From JBGSKY01 sp041740995 (lineage in GTDB: Bacteria > Planctomycetota > Planctomycetia > Pirellulales > Pirellulaceae), in contig JBGSKY010000066.1 of the NCBI GenBank assembly GCA_041740995.1, positions 1 to 63,061 of the forward strand: a stretch of DNA of 63,061 bases, given 5' to 3'. Position numbers and translations under genes: made by a program. Below, one piece after another: positions 7,941-17,433 of the stretch. Numbering within the stretch: the first letter of the stretch is position 1; every line of letters starts with the position of its first letter. The notes under the pieces are model-generated. The model ran no database searches. It had not been told where the DNA came from and saw only the letters and a program-made list of their open reading frames with translations.

Positions 7941-10900
7941 CTAGGCATCAACTGCTTGATCAATCTCAACTTTGCTCTGTGCATCCTGCTTCGAAAGGAT
8001 CGAACCAGCGATGATGATCGCGATCTGACCGATGACAAAGAGGGTCAAAATGAAAAGCACACTTTCGGTAAAACCGTAGCTATGCAAACCGATACCAAGC
8101 TGATTCGTTCCAAACCAGCTCCAAGCTGTGATGATGTTGCCACCGATAGCCAGCAGGTAGAAGCCGCGCTCGGCTATCATTCGATCCCAACGTGCGTGCA
8201 GCAAAATGGCATTCCACATCACGATCATCAAAGCACCATTTTCTTTTGGATCCCAGCCCCAAAACCGGCCCCATGAATCGTCGGCCCACAAACCGCCAAG
8301 CACGGTACCAATGAAAGAAAAGAATAGTCCGAAACAGACAATTCCATAGCAAAGCTTGTACAAAATTCGCTGCTCACCCATCAAAGCGGTACGATTGGCT
8401 GGGCTAGCAAACCGCAAGGCTACGATTCGATGGATTAGAGCGTATATTGCAATGAAACCCGCGAAAAACGTGGCTGCATATCCCAAAGTGATACACTGCA
8501 CGTGAGTCGTCAACCAAAATTGCGTATCCAATACCGCTTGCAACACAGGCATGGTATCGCTGGTATCCAAGCCCCAAGCGACGAGCAATGTTAGAACGCC
8601 CATGGTACCACCGACTAGTACACCAAGTCGGATGGGGTAAAGCACTTCGATGATCAATCCAGCAAGTACAGCGGCCCAGCCGATGTAAACGGCCGACGAA
8701 TAGAGATTGATAACTGGCGGACGATCTGAAATATAAATTCGTGTGATGATTGCAACCGTATGGACGACGAAGATGATCGCGCAAATCCAAAATGCTGTTC
8801 GCCGTAATGATTGTCTGGCAAAAACGAAGCTCAATAATGCACAGACAATTGCGATCGAATAGTAAACGATCGACTGTGTGAATGGATTGAACTTGTTATA
8901 CCAAGCTTCAAATTCAACTCGCTTGCCGAATTCAGCAGACTGCGGAAGCGTTCGCATGTAGCTTTGGTGTGCCGCCACCGCTTGTTCAAAATCTCGAGCT
9001 GTGCCCTCATCGCTTTGTTGAAAGATTTTATAGACCGACCGAGTCGCCGTATCATCAAATCCAGTTTCAATGAAAGCAGATTTTTGCATATCGAAAACCG
9101 ATGAATTCAGCGGCCTCCAACGCTTTTGTTTTTCGTCAGCAGTCACGAACTCTTTGTCGGTCAGGATCGGAGGCACAATGCCTGCAACACTGCTCTCGTC
9201 AAGCGCTTTCATTTGACGCTGCATCGCCAAAAACTGTTGGCCCATCTGCGCGATCTGCTCTTCGCTGGCACCTTGCGGCGGCAGCGGAATCGGCGTTGCA
9301 CGGTACGCGTCAGCCATCAACATGAATAAATTGAGCTTCGAATTGAGCTCCATAATTTTGCGATCGGCGAACGTCAGCTCGGTTGTTTGCATCCCTTTTC
9401 CGCCTTGCGTCGTCGGCATCAGGAGCTGACGAACGCGATCGCTCTCTTTTTGAAATTTATCGAATTTTGGAATCAATTGACTCAGGCTGTAACGATGTTT
9501 TGCTGTATCAAACCATCCACCCGGTGAACCTCCACTGTCGCGTGGATCCAGTCCAAGCAAGTCTCGCAGCTCCTGAGCGTCTATGCGAAAGATCTTCGCT
9601 TCGCGCGAGCTGGGATCACCGTTGGCCAACGCAAAAAGGTATTCGGTCGCTGAGATGGTTCGATCTTTGCGAATTGCCGGGTCATCGCTTTCTCGATCGC
9701 CACGGACAATCGTCGAACTGCGCCCCGAGAGTGTTTGAAGAAAACGACGAGCGACCGAATCGAGCGGCATGATGCGCCCCTCGTCTTGCATCGGAATCTG
9801 ACCAACTTTATACCAGTCGATCGCACCATCTTTGGGTGGTTTGGGCGTCGCACTCGACAACAAACCACCAGCGAGCAAAAGCGTTACTAAAACAGGAACT
9901 ATCCATCGATAGCCAATCGCCGTTACGCCTCTGCTTCCGCTTACGGCTTTCGCTTTGGCTTTCTGCGGCATTTTAGGCAGATCAGCTGATATCTCAGGAG
10001 TGGACGCATTCCTAGACGTCTGTTCCACTTCACGATCGAAACGGCTGGCGAATCGAACGAAAGTTTGGCCGAAGTGGGCGAACATTCCAAGCCCCGCAAA
10101 AACGCAAGCCAGATACGGAACGAGCCAGCCCGCATTAGTTACCACTTGCAATCCAGTTGTGTCGACACCAACCAATTCTTTGCCAAAAAACTCGCTTTGA
10201 TAGAATGTCTCGCCATCAAAACGGATTGGATTGTTCATCCAAATTTCGCCATCCTGCGTCGAATCAGTGACTCGATTGTGCAAGGTCACTGTGCTTCGAA
10301 AATCGCGTGGTGTTGTCGTACCGCTGTAGTTCACTTGCTTCACTTCGTGCAACGTCACGTCGTAAGGCTTGTAGGTTCGGCGATATCGCAAACCGACTTC
10401 GTAAGACTTGCCATCCACGCTAACTTGGTTTGGAATATCCTCTTCAGTTTTTAAATAAACTTGCGACGCGTCGTTGGCTTCCTGACAGACCAATAATGTA
10501 CCGATTAGCGAACGGTCCTTCTTATCAAGCAAGCTCACATACGCGGCAGCTAGGTTCGCGCCCTTCTGAGCCGCGCCGATCGGCGGCATTTCACGAGCGT
10601 ATCCCGTGGTGCCAATTCCCATCGTCGCGGGATTGTCGGTAACACTTGCATCGAGTCGCCCAAACTTCGAATTCTTCATCCACTGATCGACCCGAATATC
10701 GAACGGCAACAACTCGCTGGCCATCGCTTTACCACGGCCAGCCAAATCGATCAACATGTCTTGATCAACCGCGACGTGCCGTTGTTTCCCATCTGGCAAG
10801 GTCTCGACAATCGCCAGTTCGACCTCGTCTTGTTGAATTGCGATATTTGTCGTCTCGCCAGATTGCAAGATCATCTTTTCTTCGTTCTGACGATCGCCAA

Positions 10901-11750
10901 AAACGAATTGGCCGAGCATCAATAGCCCAACCGCCAAGTGGATCAAGACGTTGCCACCGCGCTTGCCAAAAAGCAAGTTCAAACCGACGAGCATAATCAC
11001 GCCGGCAATTAGACTTTTAAAGAGTTGCCAAACGATTCGAAGCCCTGGATCGGGAATTCGATAGGTCGCAAAAAAGACAGCGAGGCCAATCGTCCCAATA
11101 ATGCCGACTGCCAATACCGTTCGCATCAACATCGTCTTGGGCATACTAAAGAACAGCTTGCCGATCAAAGCGACGCCGATCAAGTAAACGCTGGCAACTG
11201 TACAATTCCAAAGCGTTTCATAGGAAAATGGAGGTTCGCCTTGCAAACCGTTTTCGGCATGGGCGTTCAAAATGACAAAAACCGTCGTGCCAATTCCGAA
11301 AACGAGCAGTGCGGTGCCAATCCAAAGATTGCGACCTTTAGCGTTCATCGAGAACCGCGTCGCCTTGGCTGCGATCAAATTGACCAGCAAGATCAATCCG
11401 ATTGTCGCCCCACCAGGTATCGGAATCATGATTGAGAAATCAGAATGAGGTCCAAAAATTGTGACTGGTGCAAAAACGTGGTGCGGCACCATTGCAATCC
11501 AGGAATTGAAATAGATTCTTTTGACATCGATCAGCGTTTGCTCATCTTGCGCTAACGTACCGACGAAGAGGATCAAGATCGAAAAAGCAAACATCGTGAC
11601 GGTGATCTTCAGCGAACCCAGCAGCTTGAGCGCTTGCCAAATCGAATCCGCGATCGATGCGCTTTGATCATGGAGCTTTGCAGCGGCTGGTCGCCCAAGT
11701 GCCACTTCATGGATGATTGAACCGCTGGCCATAAGTTGCTCACAAATCAA
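7941..11750 (-). CDS. ccsBA: Fused ResB-CcsA cytochrome c synthase (system II cytochrome c biogenesis)
   Basis: A 1269-residue polytopic membrane protein that should transport haem and attach it to apocytochrome c outside the cytoplasmic membrane. The N-terminal part (about 35-570) is ResB/CcsB-like: membrane segments, then a large extracytoplasmic domain ending in DGETFYQSEF and another segment. The C-terminal part (about 930-1269) is CcsA, with the tryptophan-rich WWD loop at about 1160-1172 (WGRFWGWDPKENGAL) and flanking haem-ligand histidines in TTHVQCITLGYA and GLHSYGF. Between them an extra region of roughly 300 residues contains soluble sequence not needed in smaller CcsBA fusions. An alternative start is the ATG six codons later. 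It stands alone; the CxxCH protein encoded at 17430-19445 is a possible client. Confidence 0.92.
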   Translation of the reverse strand: MICEQLMASGSIIHEVALGRPAAAKLHDQSASIADSIWQALKLLGSLKITVTMFAFSILILFVGTLAQDEQTLIDVKRIYFNSWIAMVPHHVFAPVTIFGPHSDFSIMIPIPGGATIGLILLVNLIAAKATRFSMNAKGRNLWIGTALLVFGIGTTVFVILNAHAENGLQGEPPFSYETLWNCTVASVYLIGVALIGKLFFSMPKTMLMRTVLAVGIIGTIGLAVFFATYRIPDPGLRIVWQLFKSLIAGVIMLVGLNLLFGKRGGNVLIHLAVGLLMLGQFVFGDRQNEEKMILQSGETTNIAIQQDEVELAIVETLPDGKQRHVAVDQDMLIDLAGRGKAMASELLPFDIRVDQWMKNSKFGRLDASVTDNPATMGIGTTGYAREMPPIGAAQKGANLAAAYVSLLDKKDRSLIGTLLVCQEANDASQVYLKTEEDIPNQVSVDGKSYEVGLRYRRTYKPYDVTLHEVKQVNYSGTTTPRDFRSTVTLHNRVTDSTQDGEIWMNNPIRFDGETFYQSEFFGKELVGVDTTGLQVVTNAGWLVPYLACVFAGLGMFAHFGQTFVRFASRFDREVEQTSRNASTPEISADLPKMPQKAKAKAVSGSRGVTAIGYRWIVPVLVTLLLAGGLLSSATPKPPKDGAIDWYKVGQIPMQDEGRIMPLDSVARRFLQTLSGRSSTIVRGDRESDDPAIRKDRTISATEYLFALANGDPSSREAKIFRIDAQELRDLLGLDPRDSGGSPGGWFDTAKHRYSLSQLIPKFDKFQKESDRVRQLLMPTTQGGKGMQTTELTFADRKIMELNSKLNLFMLMADAYRATPIPLPPQGASEEQIAQMGQQFLAMQRQMKALDESSVAGIVPPILTDKEFVTADEKQKRWRPLNSSVFDMQKSAFIETGFDDTATRSVYKIFQQSDEGTARDFEQAVAAHQSYMRTLPQSAEFGKRVEFEAWYNKFNPFTQSIVYYSIAIVCALLSFVFARQSLRRTAFWICAIIFVVHTVAIITRIYISDRPPVINLYSSAVYIGWAAVLAGLIIEVLYPIRLGVLVGGTMGVLTLLVAWGLDTSDTMPVLQAVLDTQFWLTTHVQCITLGYAATFFAGFIAIYALIHRIVALRFASPANRTALMGEQRILYKLCYGIVCFGLFFSFIGTVLGGLWADDSWGRFWGWDPKENGALMIVMWNAILLHARWDRMIAERGFYLLAIGGNIITAWSWFGTNQLGIGLHSYGFTESVLFILTLFVIGQIAIIIAGSILSKQDAQSKVEIDQAVDA

Positions 11751-11837
11751 GTTCTAGTTGGCAGGTCATTTCCAACTTCTCATTAACACTGAAACACAAG
11801 CGCTCGCCGACTGACCACGAGCTATTAGAACGAACCG

Positions 11838-13070
11838 CTACCAATTGAGTGACTCAACAAAACTCTCGAATTTCTCAACGTTCGCTTTAACCGACACGGC
11901 TGGACCAGACATTTTGACATAGGTCCGTTGGCCTTCGGTCGCATCGGAATCAACCGGGAAAACAGCAGCATAAATTGCTTGTTTATCTTCAGGCTGATCT
12001 GTATCTTCGCGAGAATCGACGACCCAGTAAGATTTTCCTTCCAAACCTCCGGCGGTTTTTACGATTTTGGCGTCTTGCAAAATTTGATCGACCGCCATGA
12101 CGACGTCTGAGTCGGCGCCCATTACAGATTTTGCCCAAAGCTCAACAATATTGCGTTCGTCGCCGCCAGCCATAATCACACTGATATCAGCCGCATCCTC
12201 GCTTGGACCGGTTCGTAATGAGACCAGACGCATCGAACTGGAAGCCCCGCTTTTATCAACCCAACCATCGGGCAAATTGAAATTGACTTTGGTAGCTTCG
12301 CCCGCTGCGGCAGAACTAGTGGTCGGCTTCGTCAAAGTCGTCTCTTTACTTGGGGCAGGGCTTGATGCTGGAGGATCGATATCGTCAACAGGAGCGATTG
12401 GCGGTTGCCCCATGCCACCGCGCATAAACGGCGGCATACCGGCTGACGCAGTCGCTTTCCCTTCGTAGTTGATCAGATAAATACTCAGCCCTTCAATCGA
12501 ACTGGCCAGTGTCTGAATCTCCGGTTCGACTTGCTGATCAACAGGCTTGGCGGAAAGTCCAACTTGCCCTCGCCAACGATCTAGATTTTGTTGCACATGA
12601 GCGTCCCAACCAGCCACATCTTCTGGACGCGTCAAAGGTGTCACCGTCAAAGGACCGTCCAAGCCATCCAGCGACGGAGGTACGACGATAGCCGACGCCA
12701 TACCGTTACCTGCCTCGCGTTTCCAACCCTTCGGAACTTGAAAATCAACGTCGCCACCGGACTTGGCCGTCAGAGATTTGGTAATCGACGCAAAGTCTTC
12801 CTTTAGCTTCATCACCGCGTTTGGCTCACCAGTCAGCTTCAAAAAAATCGACTGCTTCGGAATTGGAATTATCGCCCCGAGCATCCGTTTTGGCTTCGCT
12901 GCAAGGTCGCTCGCCGTTGGGTTTTGGCTCCCAGTCCCTTCAGCCGGTTTTCGAACGTCGACTTCGTACACTCGAATCATCGGATCGCGATCGCAACCAA
13001 CCATTGCCGAGACGACTAGAAGCAAAAGAGTCAAGCAACCATTGAGCTTAGAAACCGATGCGAACTTCAT
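11838..13070 (-). CDS. Lipoprotein with duplicated domain, unknown function
   Basis: A 410-residue protein with a lipoprotein signal peptide (LTLLLLVVSAMVGC, lipid-anchored Cys about residue 26). Two similar segments, one beginning DVDFQVPKGWKREAG (about residue 105) and one KVNFNLPDGWVDKSG (about residue 265), indicate an internal duplication of an about 150-residue domain. They are separated by a Pro/Ser/Thr-rich linker. Each repeat resembles extracytoplasmic F-x-x-P-x-G-W domains seen in planctomycete envelope proteins; I know no assigned function. It lies 87 bp upstream of ccsBA on the same strand and could be co-transcribed. Confidence 0.7.
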   Translation of the reverse strand: MKFASVSKLNGCLTLLLLVVSAMVGCDRDPMIRVYEVDVRKPAEGTGSQNPTASDLAAKPKRMLGAIIPIPKQSIFLKLTGEPNAVMKLKEDFASITKSLTAKSGGDVDFQVPKGWKREAGNGMASAIVVPPSLDGLDGPLTVTPLTRPEDVAGWDAHVQQNLDRWRGQVGLSAKPVDQQVEPEIQTLASSIEGLSIYLINYEGKATASAGMPPFMRGGMGQPPIAPVDDIDPPASSPAPSKETTLTKPTTSSAAAGEATKVNFNLPDGWVDKSGASSSMRLVSLRTGPSEDAADISVIMAGGDERNIVELWAKSVMGADSDVVMAVDQILQDAKIVKTAGGLEGKSYWVVDSREDTDQPEDKQAIYAAVFPVDSDATEGQRTYVKMSGPAVSVKANVEKFESFVESLNW

Positions 13071-13433
13071 TGAAGATTTTGTTTGCTATTAGAAAATATG
13101 GAGGGGATGGCGAAGCTCGACGGCACCCAAAAAATTCGACTCTACCCTAGCGACTATGCCACTCAACGACAAAGTCAAGCCCGCAAATTCGGAGCTAGAT
13201 CGGATCAAAAGTTTGGTGCAAGGCTAGATTAAGCCCTAGGGGGGTTAGTCGAGTCAGCAAATAGCCGCTTCGCCTAGCGTTGGTACGTCGCACTGCGGAA
13301 CGCGGTTGATGAAAAATCGGCAGACCCCATTATGACCAATTGTCGCGATTTCTAAAACGCTAAAGCGAATCTTTTTACCGCTTCGCTACGTTCTGACGCG
13401 GGGAAGGGCGACGGAATCGGGTAAACTGCGGCC
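13071..13433. other. Intergenic stretch upstream of the duplicated-domain lipoprotein gene
   Basis: This 363-bp spacer should contain the promoter for the lipoprotein/ccsBA genes. It has a CCTAGGGGGG run near 13230 and no convincing coding frame, RNA gene or terminator. Confidence 0.35.
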
Positions 13434-13928
13434 TTACCGGTCGATCGGACGCCACATCGGCTGAGAGAGATCGACTTCGCCGCTCTGCCCAAATGCCCCT
13501 AAGCTAGCATTCGTTGTGGACTGGCGATTGCCAAAACTGCTAGCACCCGAGCGGTCTGCCATGCCTTGCTGAAATTCGGACGCATAACGCTGCATGGTTG
13601 GATTTTGCAATGTTGGTTCAGCCAATCCGACAGGTGAACGGCTGGCCATGCGATTGGGCTGCCCAGCCGTCGACTGAAGACTGGCCAGCATCTTTTCGCT
13701 CTCAGAAAGCCGTTCAGATAGCAGTTTATTACGACTTTCCAGCTCTTCGGCGCGTTTCTTCTGAGCACGGAATTCGCTGAGCAAACGCTCGCTTTCGATC
13801 TGAGATTGCATCGCTCGCTTGGACTGCGGCCAGTTCTGGCAACCCGTCGACGAGACTATTGCAAGAAGTAGTAAAGTGACGGAAGCCACTTTGTTAGCAA
13901 TGTTCGATGGAGGGCGATTTGTTTGCAC
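13434..13928 (-). CDS. Small coiled-coil lipoprotein
   Basis: A 164-residue lipoprotein: the signal peptide (VASVTLLLLAIVSSTGC) ends at the lipid-anchored Cys near residue 30. Residues about 40-85 form a heptad-rich coiled coil (SQIESERLLSEFRAQKKRAEELESRNKLL split by short charged runs). The C-terminal half is low-complexity, Ser/Gln/Asn-rich and probably disordered. The pattern suggests a periplasmic oligomerising or spacer protein on the envelope. No domain is recognised. The neighbouring genes share its strand, but the gaps exceed 100 bp and operon membership is unclear. Confidence 0.65.
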   Translation of the reverse strand: MQTNRPPSNIANKVASVTLLLLAIVSSTGCQNWPQSKRAMQSQIESERLLSEFRAQKKRAEELESRNKLLSERLSESEKMLASLQSTAGQPNRMASRSPVGLAEPTLQNPTMQRYASEFQQGMADRSGASSFGNRQSTTNASLGAFGQSGEVDLSQPMWRPIDR

Positions 13929-14031
13929 AGCTATTCAGCTCAGGTCTGCAACGAAATAGGGAACGAGCTAGCTTTAACAATTCCGCGAAAATTTTCCTAG
14001 ATCAATCGTTGAAGTCAACGAGACTGCACGG

Positions 14032-14979
14032 TCAGATTCGACGACGCCCACCATCAGTGATATCCCGATTGATTACGATTTCGATGAAAAACGGTTTGGC
14101 TTTTCGAAAGTGCTGGAGGATGTACCAGGCTTTAAAGCGATCGCCAGTATTGAATCTGCTTAGAGTCGGCGGTTTATGATCGTTACCGTGCAGGACAATA
14201 TCATTCCAATCCAGTCCAAAATCGTCCGTCAACGTAAACACGACCGTGCCATAAAATGCGCCCTCTTGCAGCACGGAATCCCAAGCGCCTTGATAATCCC
14301 TCAGCTCTGCTTTTAGACTCCAGATATCGTGAATCAGAATGCCCAAACCTGTTACTTTGTCTGTCAAACTATCAAACGCATAGCGTCCAATCGGCAGCGG
14401 CACAAAACCCGTCAGATCGCATTGTCGATTAAGTATTTCGCGTCGCAGATCTTTGATGAATGCATAACAAAACTCAGTGGTCTTGTCGTGATCATCAACA
14501 GCTTTTGTCAAAACAGAACTAGAAAATGTACCACCTACTCCAAGGCAAAATCGCTCCCACGCTTGAAACGCTACACTCTTCAAATCGCGATCGACAACAA
14601 TGCCACCAGTTGTCGAAACTGAGTTCATTAGATCTTTTCCCATCTGCTCTAGCTCAGCGTCGGGCAGCTGGAAAACCGGATCTTTTTTGAGTTCTGCCGC
14701 TTGGACTGGATCGTCGCCGAAGAGCATATCTTCGAAAACAGTGCCATTTTCCAATCTGCCTGGCTCGCGTGGTGGTTTGCCTACAAGAATCGGCGTTTTT
14801 TGCGCATAGTAGGAAATCCCAATGCCATTCGTGACCCCTGGCTGGTCGCTTCTTACTCTAATAAGCGTTCCGGGATCGATGCGACCGGTGACGTCAAGTA
14901 AACCGAGAGAGCCTGGCAATCGCGTCCCCATAATGACTCCTAAACTGTAGTCGGGATCAGCGAACGAAAGCCTTGCCAT
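14032..14979 (-). CDS. DUF3289-like protein, unknown function
   Basis: A 315-residue protein with no signal peptide or membrane segment. The C-terminal part (FTLTDDFGLDWNDI, then RFKAWYILQHFRKAKPFFIEI) recalls the DUF3289 family described mostly from gammaproteobacteria, where genes are often near contact-dependent toxins or secretion islands. The middle FEDMLFGDDP and LPDAELEQMG segments also fit the early part of that family. This is recognition by eye and may be wrong. The N-terminal about 70 residues look like a separate beta-rich part. No toxin catalytic motif is evident. The gene is isolated on the minus strand between lipoprotein and transporter genes. Confidence 0.6.
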   Translation of the reverse strand: MARLSFADPDYSLGVIMGTRLPGSLGLLDVTGRIDPGTLIRVRSDQPGVTNGIGISYYAQKTPILVGKPPREPGRLENGTVFEDMLFGDDPVQAAELKKDPVFQLPDAELEQMGKDLMNSVSTTGGIVVDRDLKSVAFQAWERFCLGVGGTFSSSVLTKAVDDHDKTTEFCYAFIKDLRREILNRQCDLTGFVPLPIGRYAFDSLTDKVTGLGILIHDIWSLKAELRDYQGAWDSVLQEGAFYGTVVFTLTDDFGLDWNDIVLHGNDHKPPTLSRFNTGDRFKAWYILQHFRKAKPFFIEIVINRDITDGGRRRI

Positions 14980-15066
14980 AGAAACTCGAATCGAGCCAAA
15001 AGCAATTTGACAAGAGACACCTTCGTCGTCAAAAAGAAATAGCGTGCTCTATCTTTAGAACGCTTC

Positions 15067-17433
15067 TCAATTTTTGGAAACGGTCGAAAAACTCTTGCTC
15101 GGCTGAAAATACGCCAACATGGCTGGCAAGAATATCAGGTCGGCAAACAGTGCGCCTGTGATCGTCAACATGCTCATTGTCACAAAGATGCGTGTATCAC
15201 GAGCGTCGCTAGTCAGCGCCGTTGCAAACCCGACGACAAGCACGACCGTTGTGATGATCAACCCAGTTCCAACGCCAACAAACGCCGAATTAATGGCTGG
15301 TTCGACTTGTCCGCCGTTGCGGCCAAGCTCTTCCCGATAACGAGTCAAAAAATGAATCGTGTCATCAACGGCGATACCAAGGCACACGGTGAACGCGCAC
15401 ACGCTGACCAACTCTAAATACTGGCCAGTGACCAGCAACAACACGCCGGTCGCCGCCAGCGGAAATAGATTCGGAACAACCGAAATTAATCCGATCCGCA
15501 TGCTGCGATAGACGACTGCAAGTACCGCAAAAATTATCAGTCCAGCGGTTCCCAAACTGTAACAGAGATCTAAAACGATCCGAAACAAATTCTTGCAGCG
15601 AGCTACCGCATTGCCTTCCAGCGACAACGAAAAATTCGGATGCTCATTCGCGATCTTCACCAAACCTTCGTCGATCCGACGAAAGGTATCGTTGTATTTG
15701 GCGATGCCAAGATCCTGAACTCGAAATTGAGATTCGGCAAATCGATATTCCGGCGTGTAGAAAGCTCGCTTGAGCGGAGGCGGCATCAATTCCAGTAAAG
15801 ACATCCGCTGCTCGACTGGCCCACTGCCTGGTAACGCTTGAATTAAATTGTAAATCGACAGCGGATGTGCAATCAACGGCTCGCTCCGCAGCAGCGCATC
15901 GACCTGTTGCATGACTGCCCCCAACTCGGGTGCATTGTCTGGTATTTGCTTATTCCATCGAACACAAACTGTGCTGAAGTCCATCCCACCAAAACTGCGA
16001 TCGATCGTCCGCAATGCTTTGACCGCTTCGGCATCATCAGGCAGCATGCTTGTCTGCCGCTCGTCAGGTCGCAATAACGCACATAGACACAACATGCAAA
16101 AAGTGACAGTAATTGCTGTCCAAGCGAAAAACTTTTTACGTGCCACAACGAACTTCACTACGCCTGCGATCTTTTCGAGATTTCGATCGACGAGATTGTT
16201 GCCATAGCCTGAAGCGACCCAGCGGCCTAACCAAGTGCTGCACAGGAGCGGAATGACTGTCAGACCCGAAACAAGCGTCAACGTTACGCCGATCACGCAA
16301 CTCCAGCCGAACTCACGAACAATTTCATGATGCGCCGTCGCTAAAGACCCGAAGCCAATCGCGGTGGTAAACGAAGTGAGAAAGCACGCGAACCCGACGT
16401 CGTTCAAGCCACGTCTGGCCGCCTGCTGCGGCGAAAGACCGGCTGCTCTTTGTCGCCGAATTTGAACCATCATGTGAACTCCGTCGGTAAAACCGACCAA
16501 GCTGAGCAGGACCGGTAGCACGGCACTATTAAATGGGTTGTCATGAATGTCGAAAAAATGCAAAATCCCCAGTGTCCAAAAGACTCCCAAAATCGGAGCC
16601 AAGGCGACGATAACGACTGCGGCAATTCCCCGAAAAAGCACGACGGCCATCAACAGGATTACGCCGTACCCGATCAACTGGTACTTCGTCTCGTTGGACT
16701 CGTGCGCCTGAGCCGCGAGCAAATGAATTGGCGACGAGCCAGTCGTTGAAAACTTGAACTGTACTTCTGGATATTTTTCGGCAATCTGGTTCGCCATCAC
16801 ACTAATTTGCTCAGTCGCTTGGCCTTCGCGATCGACGAAAAACCAATCGATATTCAACATCAAAAGCAACACGGTTCCATCGCCGGAGAGCAACTGCCCG
16901 CCGATTAGCGGATTACTGACTGCCCGCTGTTTGGCAATATCAAAGCGAGCTTGAGATGCGTTGCCGCGCGGCAGAACTGTTTCCGCCAGTCCGAAAATAT
17001 TCAGCGGCGGCGAATCCTCCATCCACGTAACTTTGGTCACAAATGGCAATTCGTTGATCGACTTGAGAACCTCCCGAATCAACCGTGCCCCAGTTGGTGT
17101 GAAGATATCGTCGCTTTCAACCACGACGATGACGTTGCCATCGGAATAGGTGAAGGGTTTCACGTTTGGCGGACGCTTAACATCGTCGTCGCTTATCGTT
17201 GGCCGAAAAGGTTCCGCAGACTTCGCGATGCGAAACCAATCTGTAACCAACGTGGGATAGAAATTGCCGACGCTACCGACGACCGTTAAACAGACTAGGA
17301 CCAGCCAAGTGAAGACCTGATGATCCAAGATGAATATCGCGCAACGTCCAAACAAGCGCTCCTCGAACGTACTAGTGGACTGCGGCGAATGGTCGATCTC
17401 GTTTTGCTTTTGTGAGCTTGATGATTGATTCAA
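15067..17433 (-). CDS. MMPL/RND-superfamily transporter
   Basis: A 788-residue protein with the MMPL/patched layout: one membrane segment, a large extracytoplasmic loop, five clustered segments with a sterol-sensing-like core (about 255-420), then the same arrangement repeated (about 430-780). The repeats can be seen in DGVHMMVQIRR and DDTIHFLTRYREE, the paired acidic motifs of proton-coupled RND transporters. The start is a TTG at 17431-17433 that overlaps the stop of the preceding gene (TTGA), so translation is probably coupled. The likely role is export of a hydrophobic or lipid molecule (hopanoid or lipid transporters are relatives); the substrate is unknown. It is encoded directly after the redoxin/cytochrome/monooxygenase protein. 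Confidence 0.87.
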   Translation of the reverse strand: MNQSSSSQKQNEIDHSPQSTSTFEERLFGRCAIFILDHQVFTWLVLVCLTVVGSVGNFYPTLVTDWFRIAKSAEPFRPTISDDDVKRPPNVKPFTYSDGNVIVVVESDDIFTPTGARLIREVLKSINELPFVTKVTWMEDSPPLNIFGLAETVLPRGNASQARFDIAKQRAVSNPLIGGQLLSGDGTVLLLMLNIDWFFVDREGQATEQISVMANQIAEKYPEVQFKFSTTGSSPIHLLAAQAHESNETKYQLIGYGVILLMAVVLFRGIAAVVIVALAPILGVFWTLGILHFFDIHDNPFNSAVLPVLLSLVGFTDGVHMMVQIRRQRAAGLSPQQAARRGLNDVGFACFLTSFTTAIGFGSLATAHHEIVREFGWSCVIGVTLTLVSGLTVIPLLCSTWLGRWVASGYGNNLVDRNLEKIAGVVKFVVARKKFFAWTAITVTFCMLCLCALLRPDERQTSMLPDDAEAVKALRTIDRSFGGMDFSTVCVRWNKQIPDNAPELGAVMQQVDALLRSEPLIAHPLSIYNLIQALPGSGPVEQRMSLLELMPPPLKRAFYTPEYRFAESQFRVQDLGIAKYNDTFRRIDEGLVKIANEHPNFSLSLEGNAVARCKNLFRIVLDLCYSLGTAGLIIFAVLAVVYRSMRIGLISVVPNLFPLAATGVLLLVTGQYLELVSVCAFTVCLGIAVDDTIHFLTRYREELGRNGGQVEPAINSAFVGVGTGLIITTVVLVVGFATALTSDARDTRIFVTMSMLTITGALFADLIFLPAMLAYFQPSKSFSTVSKN

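Noticed and set aside
13209..13220. AAGTTTGGTGCA, matching one of the integrase repeats
   Set aside because: A single 12-base match outside the element without further repeats is probably chance.
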